Below, in pieces: positions 6,372-10,157 of a stretch of 10,157 bases of DNA. This stretch comes from Vulcanimicrobiota bacterium (GTDB lineage Bacteria; Vulcanimicrobiota; Vulcanimicrobiia; Vulcanimicrobiales; Vulcanimicrobiaceae): positions 1 to 10,157 of the forward strand of contig JABEUW010000178.1 of assembly GCA_013043945.1 (NCBI GenBank). The letters are read 5' to 3'. Each line of letters starts with the position of its first letter. Within the stretch, counting starts at the first letter, position 1. The translations under genes were made by a program, and so were the position numbers. The notes beneath the pieces are model-generated. The model saw only the letters and a list, made by a program, of their open reading frames with translations, ran no database searches and was not told the origin of the DNA.

Positions 6372-7004
6372 GTGCGGACAGCGTATCATGAGGCTCTAGA
6401 GGGAACCCGGCTCGACGTCGTGCGTCTCGGCGCGTTGGTCGGCGACGCCATTCGCGTGAGCGTCGATGCCCTCGAGCGCCGCGACGAAGCGACCGGTGCG
6501 CGCGTTGTCGCAGGCGACGATATCATCGACGACCTTCGTCGCAAGATCGAGGCGCATTGTATCGAGCTGATCTGGCGCCAACAGCCCGTCGCCGGCGAAC
6601 TCCGCGAGATCGCGGCGATGCTGGAGATCGCGACCGACCTCGAACGCGTAGGCGACTACGCCGTCGAGATCGCAAAAAATGCGATAAAACTCGCAGATAC
6701 CGCACTGCGCCCGCAGAAGGTCGAGATCGATCGGATCGCCGCCGTCGCACACGGCATGCTGCTCGACGCGATGCGAGCCTACACCGAACGCGACTCCGAA
6801 CTCGCGACCGAGGTCATCGCGCGCGATGACGACGTCGATCGGCTCTACAAGCGCAGCATCGCGCTGCTGCAAGAAGAGATGCAACGCGACTCCGAACTCG
6901 TGACCTCCGGCACGCGCTACCTCTTCGTCCTCACGGCGGTCGAGCGTGTTGGCGACCGCGCGAGCAACATCGCTTGGCACACGAAAGATATGATCGGCGA
7001 ATAG
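6372..7004 (+). CDS. phoU: PhoU-family phosphate signalling protein
   Basis: A 210-residue all-helical protein made of two PhoU repeats. The repeated metal-binding motif ERVGD occurs at 91-95 (ATDLERVGDYAVEIA) and again at 191-195 (LTAVERVGDRASNIA). PhoU normally links the Pst phosphate transporter to the PhoR kinase and dampens phosphate uptake, acting in the cytoplasm as a dimer. The length is a little below the usual 215-240 residues because both ends are compact. The start is GTG with a good Shine-Dalgarno. No pst or phoBR gene is in the window; the next gene, one base after the stop, encodes a class V PLP enzyme. It could be an orphan PhoU, or a paralogue that works with another transporter (for example Na/Pi-type). 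Confidence 0.92.
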   Translation: MRTAYHEALEGTRLDVVRLGALVGDAIRVSVDALERRDEATGARVVAGDDIIDDLRRKIEAHCIELIWRQQPVAGELREIAAMLEIATDLERVGDYAVEIAKNAIKLADTALRPQKVEIDRIAAVAHGMLLDAMRAYTERDSELATEVIARDDDVDRLYKRSIALLQEEMQRDSELVTSGTRYLFVLTAVERVGDRASNIAWHTKDMIGE

Positions 7005-7005
7005 G

Positions 7006-8145
7006 GTGGCGGAGTTCGCCCCGCCGCTCGACCGCGAACTTTTTGCGGTAACCCGCGAGCACACGTACCTCAACCACGCCGCCGTTGGGGTGCTCCCTAC
7101 CCCTACCGCAGAGGCGTTGCACGCATTTGTGGAGGCGCATGCGACGGGCGGCGTCCTCGGGACGTTCCCATACGAAGCGGCGATGGCGCGCTATCGCGAG
7201 ACGATCGCCGGAGCGATCGGAGCGCAAGGCAGCGATATCGCCGTGCTCCGAAATACCAGCGAAGCTGCGAACGTACTCGCTCGAGGTTTCGATCTACAGG
7301 CGGGCGACGAAGTGCTCGTACCCGCCGAGGAGTTTCCGAGCAATGCGTGGCCCTGGCGCGCACTTCGCGCGCGCAGCATCGTCGTCCGCGAACTCGATTG
7401 CTCTCGTGAAGTCTTGAGCCCCGAGCGGCTCGAACGCGAGATCGGCGCGCGGACGCGGGTGCTCGCGCTCTCGTGGGTCGGCTATGCAGATGGCGCGCGT
7501 CACGATCTCGCAGGGCTCGCGGCGGTCGCCCATTCCCACAATATCGCTTTCGTGGTCGATGCCATCCAGGGGCTCGGAGCGCTCGATCTCGACGTCGTTG
7601 CGAGCGGCGTCGATGCGCTCTTTGCAGGCGGTGCGAAATGGCTCTGCGCGCTTCAGGGCGTCGCGTTCCTCTACGTCTCGCCGGAGCTACGCGAGCGCTT
7701 GCATCTCGCTGCGCCGGGCTGGCGTAGCGTCGTCGATATCTGGGATTTTCATAACCAATCGCAAGGGTGGATCGGCGATGCGTCGCGCTTCGAGGGCGGG
7801 ACGCCGAATTTTATCGGCGCACTCTCGCTCGCACGTTCGCTCGAACTTTTCCGCGCGGTTGGAATCGCGCGCATCGAACGGCACGTCGTGGTGTTGCGGG
7901 AGCGATTGGCGGCCGGGGTACGCAATCTCGGTGCGACGATCGTGGAGCGATCGGGCGGTGCCGGCGCCTCCGGAATCCTCACGTTTTTTATACCCGGGCG
8001 GGAGAGCGTTGCGCTGGGGAAAGCGTTGCAGAGCGAGGGCTTCGTCACCACCTGGCGCGCGAACGGTATTCGCGTCTCGCCGCACGGCTATAACGATCTC
8101 GCCGAGATCGACGCGTTTATCGCCGCACTAGCGGCGAAGGCCTAA
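7006..8145 (+). CDS. class V PLP-dependent enzyme (isopenicillin-N-epimerase/cysteine-desulfurase-like fold)
   Basis: A 379-residue fold-type I PLP enzyme. The N-terminus YLNHAAVGVLPTPT is the substrate loop typical of this group. RNTSEAANVLA (82-92) binds the cofactor phosphate, and EEFPSNAWPW follows. VDAIQGLGALDLDV supplies D185 and Q188, which contact PLP. K211 in AGGAKWLCALQG is the Schiff-base lysine. FEGGTPN lies at 262-268, and R356 in IRVSPHGYN is the likely carboxylate-binding arginine. The mobile-loop cysteine that SufS and IscS use as persulfide acceptor is absent. The only cysteines are C132 and C214, so cysteine desulfurase activity is unlikely. The substrate is unknown. GTG 7006 follows the phoU stop after one base with no strong Shine-Dalgarno, which suggests coupled translation. 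Confidence 0.85.
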   Translation: MAEFAPPLDRELFAVTREHTYLNHAAVGVLPTPTAEALHAFVEAHATGGVLGTFPYEAAMARYRETIAGAIGAQGSDIAVLRNTSEAANVLARGFDLQAGDEVLVPAEEFPSNAWPWRALRARSIVVRELDCSREVLSPERLEREIGARTRVLALSWVGYADGARHDLAGLAAVAHSHNIAFVVDAIQGLGALDLDVVASGVDALFAGGAKWLCALQGVAFLYVSPELRERLHLAAPGWRSVVDIWDFHNQSQGWIGDASRFEGGTPNFIGALSLARSLELFRAVGIARIERHVVVLRERLAAGVRNLGATIVERSGGAGASGILTFFIPGRESVALGKALQSEGFVTTWRANGIRVSPHGYNDLAEIDAFIAALAAKA

Positions 8146-8152
8146 CCGACGC

Positions 8153-8518
8153 TCAGGGGCTCGCGACATCCGCGAGCGTGATATGGGGAAAGATCGCCGG
8201 GCTCCACTCGACCTCGGCTTCAGGAATCGAACCGAAAAAATCGACGAGCGTCTGGAGATGACCGATCGTGAACATGCGCTTGACGATCGCGGAGGCTCCA
8301 ACGAGGCGCAGGCGCGTCGCATTTCCCAAACGAGCCGCGCGCATACGCGTGGTCTCGCGGACGGCGTTGACGAACGTTGTATCGGCAAAGGTCACCGCCG
8401 TCATATCGACGATGGCGACCGGGGCCTCGATGAGCGCTGCTAAATCCCAATGAAGTTCGTCGCGAACTTCTAAATCCAAATCCCCCGAGAGTGCGACGAC
8501 GACGGCGCGCGTATTCAT
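8153..8518 (-). CDS. STAS-domain protein (anti-anti-sigma-like)
   Basis: A 121-residue single-domain protein. LSGDLDLEVRDEL (10-22) matches the first strand and helix of STAS domains, and VAIVDMTAVTFADTTFVNAV (34-53) matches the core strand and the phosphorylation loop. In SpoIIAA-type anti-anti-sigma factors the loop reads DSSGLG. Here it is D46-T47-T48-F49, so a threonine replaces the phosphorylated serine and the glycine is lost. LRLVGASAIVKRMFTIGHL (71-89) is the usual C-terminal strand-helix. It may take part in partner-switching control of a sigma factor, or it may be a variant without phosphoregulation. No kinase or sigma gene is nearby. AAGG (complement of 8525-8528) lies 6 bases before the ATG. 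It converges on the PLP enzyme with 7 bases between the stops. Confidence 0.85.
   Translation of the reverse strand: MNTRAVVVALSGDLDLEVRDELHWDLAALIEAPVAIVDMTAVTFADTTFVNAVRETTRMRAARLGNATRLRLVGASAIVKRMFTIGHLQTLVDFFGSIPEAEVEWSPAIFPHITLADVASP
8159..8177 (+). repeat. 7-bp perfect hairpin past the PLP-enzyme stop
   Basis: GCTCGCG (8159-8165) pairs with CGCGAGC (8171-8177) around the loop ACATC. It starts 13 bases after the plus-strand stop and lies in the last codons of the STAS gene. No T-run follows on the plus strand, so it is at best a rho-assisted or weak terminator. Confidence 0.35.
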
Positions 8519-8530
8519 GATGTACCTTGA

Positions 8531-8567
8531 GCGTTATGCTCGACCTTTTCTCCGTGCAGCATAGCGC
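8531..8567. repeat. inverted repeat in the STAS gene leader
   Basis: GCGTTATGCT (8531-8540) and AGCATAGCGC (8558-8567) are 10-base arms with one mismatch, around a 17-base loop. On minus-strand RNA the hairpin ends just before the AAGG ribosome binding site of the STAS gene, and its loop holds further purine-rich GGAG and AAGG. It could be an operator, a translational control hairpin, or an end structure of the ATP-grasp-like transcript. TATGCT inside one arm resembles a weak -10. Confidence 0.4.
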
Positions 8568-8612
8568 CTCGCGGTCCTCGGCGTCTGTCCCGAATCGCTC
8601 AGAGCCGCAGAA

Positions 8613-8627
8613 CGCCCAGGTGGGGCG
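8613..8627 (-). terminator. weak terminator candidate after the ATP-grasp-like gene
   Basis: On the minus strand a CGCCC/GGGCG stem with a 5-base loop begins 3 bases after the stop codon and is followed by TTCT. The stem is short and the T-run is poor. The remainder of the 112-base gap to the STAS gene holds the inverted repeat listed separately and no visible gene. Confidence 0.25.
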
Positions 8628-8630
8628 GAG

Positions 8631-10076
8631 TTAGCGAGCGAGCGCCGCTTCCGCGGGAAGCAGCGCGCATGAGGCCATCACCGCATCGGTCATCCCGTGA
8701 ATGAGGCGCTTGTCAGCTGGGGCGATCGTCGCAAGGATTCCCCCGACGCGGACCTCGTCGCCGAGCACGAAGTAATAGGGGCAGAGCCGAACGCGCCCGT
8801 CGAAGGTGCGAATCTCGTCGCTACTGCGGTCGAGATAGCTCTGGCGTACGCGCTTGGGCTTATGAAAGCGCTGGAGAATATGCGGCGTCTTCTCGAATTG
8901 TGCGAGTCCGTTGCGAAGCGCCTCGACCCATTCCTCGCGCGTTAGGTCGTTGGCGACCTTCACGCCGCGCGAGCCCCATGCGAGTTCGGAGAAGCCCGAT
9001 GGTTTCACCACGTATTCGCGTTCGCTTTTCGTCAGTTCGGCGAGGGCCATGAAGTCGTCGACGGGGCGCCCCGCGACCGTGACGCCGACGATCGCGGCCT
9101 GCGGCGGTAGCGGGCGCGGATCGAGAATCCACGTTTCGGGGAAGAGGCTCCGTAAGCGGATAAAGAGCTCCTCGCCGAGTTCGCCGACCCAGAGACGCTG
9201 GAGCGCGTAATGGTGAAGCAGAGCGAAGGAGAGCTTCTCTTCCAAGTGTGCCTTCGGCGGAGGAGTCATCCGCACGCGTTGGTGACGCGCGGCGTAGAGC
9301 ATCAGCTCCTGCTTGGGAACGTTGAGCAGATCGAAGAGCTCGAAGTTCCGATAGAGCGCGTCGATGCGATGCTCGCCGCCGCCCTCCTCGCGAACGAAGA
9401 GCGCCTCTTCGGTGAAGAGGATCTGCTCGGGGCGGACGACGGCGATATCGGCGATACCGAGCCGCGCAATATCCGCGGCGAGCCAACGCATCTCGGCGCG
9501 ATAATCCTCCGATTCCTCGGAGACGACGACCGCGACGCTGGGGTGCTCCTTGCCGGTCTGCGCGGCGAAGATCTCGGCAAAACCGCGGGCCATGCCGTCG
9601 CGCCCTCCGACGCTCTCGCTACCGACCGAGCAATACGCGTGTGCCATCGCGCCGACAAACCCCATGCCGCCCGGGACGCTATCGAGCTCCGATGCGATAA
9701 ACCCACTCTCCGTGATGAGGAGATCGGGACGAATCACCGCCGGGATATCGTTCTTAAAGCGGTTCTGTCGCGAGAGGCGGAGGATGTGTTCGGGCTTCCC
9801 GAGATCGAGATACTCGGCGATAAATGCCGGCGCGGTGCCCCGCACGCTGCGGGTATACAGCGTATTGAGCGCCTTGTAAAAGCGGAGGAGATCGTTGCCG
9901 ATGCGTTCGATCTGCGAGAGCTGCTCCTCCGAGAGCCCAAAGGGTTCGGAGGCGACGCGCCAAGCGATGCGGTCTTGCTCGTTCTCAACCCGGAAGAGCC
10001 CCGGGGGAATCGCTGCTTCGACCTGGAGCGCTCGATCGTGGGCGGTCAGGTCGGGAGTGGTGGATGTACAGGACAA
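8631..10076 (-). CDS. uncharacterised ATP-grasp-like protein
   Basis: A 481-residue soluble protein with no signal peptide or membrane segment. Features suggest an ATP-grasp ligase related to circularly permuted or glutathionylspermidine-synthase-like types. RPD (117-119) is followed by ITESGFIASELDSVPGGMG (121-139), the acidic-then-glycine segment of the substrate half. YVVKPSGF (355-362) has K358 as a likely ATP-binding lysine. AWGSRGV (366-372) is a small-residue loop, and HILQRFHKPK (399-408) looks like the hinge strand. RVRLCPYYFVLGDEVRVGG (428-446) is a candidate metal/ATP strand pair. I recall similar unnamed proteins carrying DSVPGG in other phyla, so this is probably a conserved family without assigned function. 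TTG 10076 is the only plausible full-length start: an in-frame TAG lies just upstream, and AGAGG sits 6 bases before it. The product of the presumed ligation is unknown. Confidence 0.7.
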   Translation of the reverse strand: MSCTSTTPDLTAHDRALQVEAAIPPGLFRVENEQDRIAWRVASEPFGLSEEQLSQIERIGNDLLRFYKALNTLYTRSVRGTAPAFIAEYLDLGKPEHILRLSRQNRFKNDIPAVIRPDLLITESGFIASELDSVPGGMGFVGAMAHAYCSVGSESVGGRDGMARGFAEIFAAQTGKEHPSVAVVVSEESEDYRAEMRWLAADIARLGIADIAVVRPEQILFTEEALFVREEGGGEHRIDALYRNFELFDLLNVPKQELMLYAARHQRVRMTPPPKAHLEEKLSFALLHHYALQRLWVGELGEELFIRLRSLFPETWILDPRPLPPQAAIVGVTVAGRPVDDFMALAELTKSEREYVVKPSGFSELAWGSRGVKVANDLTREEWVEALRNGLAQFEKTPHILQRFHKPKRVRQSYLDRSSDEIRTFDGRVRLCPYYFVLGDEVRVGGILATIAPADKRLIHGMTDAVMASCALLPAEAALAR

Positions 10077-10082
10077 AAGAAA

Positions 10083-10087
10083 CCTCT
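10083..10087 (-). promoter_or_regulatory. ribosome binding site for a TTG start
   Basis: AGAGG on the minus strand, 6 bases before TTG 10076. An in-frame TAG lies just upstream (complement of 10086-10088), so no longer start exists. This decides the start of the ATP-grasp-like gene. Confidence 0.65.
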
Positions 10088-10140
10088 ATCGACAGCCGTC
10101 GGGGATTTTCGCTGAGTTATACGCGATGTAACGTCGCCGC

Positions 10141-10157
10141 ATGATTCTTTGGAACGC
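10141..10157 (+). CDS. possible start of a divergent gene (edge)
   Basis: ATG at 10141 opens a frame (MILWN) that runs off the right edge. It would be divergent from the ATP-grasp-like gene across about 64 bases. No Shine-Dalgarno precedes it; TTATAC at 10117-10122 is a possible -10 without a matching -35. It is too short to identify. Confidence 0.2.

Noticed and set aside
6396..7073. 225-codon minus-strand frame opposite phoU
   Set aside because: PhoU carries two exact ERVGD motifs and a ribosome binding site. The antisense frame has neither family signal nor a start context.
8121..8136. CGCCGC-ACTA-GCGGCG hairpin at the end of the PLP-enzyme gene as a terminator
   Set aside because: It lies before the stop codon within alanine codons and has no T-run on either strand, so it is more likely a codon-composition effect.
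9210..10115. 301-codon open frame on the plus strand
   Set aside because: It is antisense to the ATP-grasp-like gene, whose motifs, TTG start and ribosome binding site are coherent. High-GC genes often leave long open frames on the opposite strand, and this translation shows no domain.

Overview
The window is a gene-dense, high-GC bacterial chromosome segment with ten complete protein genes, one gene tail at the left edge and possibly one gene head at the right edge. No gap exceeds 300 bases, and I see no rRNA, tRNA, insertion sequence or CRISPR array. Codon use is strongly G/C-ending, with frequent CGATCG and GCGCGC words. The secreted protease at 2991-4547 carries an N-terminal beta-rich module (lipobox, then stretches such as FNITIPSP, LSTATIGQ and LLAYDANGN). 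From memory, this resembles a module common in secreted proteins of Candidatus Eremiobacterota (WPS-2). The lineage assignment rests on that recollection and on base composition, so it is tentative.

Layout. The left edge (2-160, +) holds an unidentified C-terminus that converges on a DUF2249-CRP fusion regulator (174-1121, -). That regulator diverges across a 73-base gap from an acetyl-CoA acetyltransferase (1195-2397, +), which is followed after 3 bases by a membrane-anchored TlpA/ResA-type thioredoxin (2401-2949, +). The thioredoxin gene converges on a papain-like lipoprotein protease (2991-4547, -). A strong hairpin with a T-tract, overlapping the thioredoxin 3' end, appears to terminate the protease transcript.

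Upstream on the minus strand, 3-hydroxybutyryl-CoA dehydrogenase (5420-6274) and enoyl-CoA hydratase (4636-5427) form an overlapping pair. Together with the nearby thiolase they cover the C4 steps acetyl-CoA <-> acetoacetyl-CoA <-> 3-hydroxybutyryl-CoA <-> crotonyl-CoA, in the degradative or the synthetic direction. No acyl-CoA dehydrogenase, ETF or PHB synthase is in view.

Diverging from this pair is a stand-alone PhoU (6372-7004, +), one base upstream of a class V PLP enzyme without a cysteine-desulfurase nucleophile (7006-8145, +). The right part holds a small STAS-domain protein (8153-8518, -) and an uncharacterised ATP-grasp-like protein (8631-10076, -) that starts at TTG behind a good ribosome binding site.

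Most of the window is ordinary metabolism and housekeeping. The best candidates for something undescribed are the DUF2249-CRP regulator with its divergent thiolase/thioredoxin operon, the ATP-grasp-like orphan, and the papain-like lipoprotein with its lineage-flavoured beta module.
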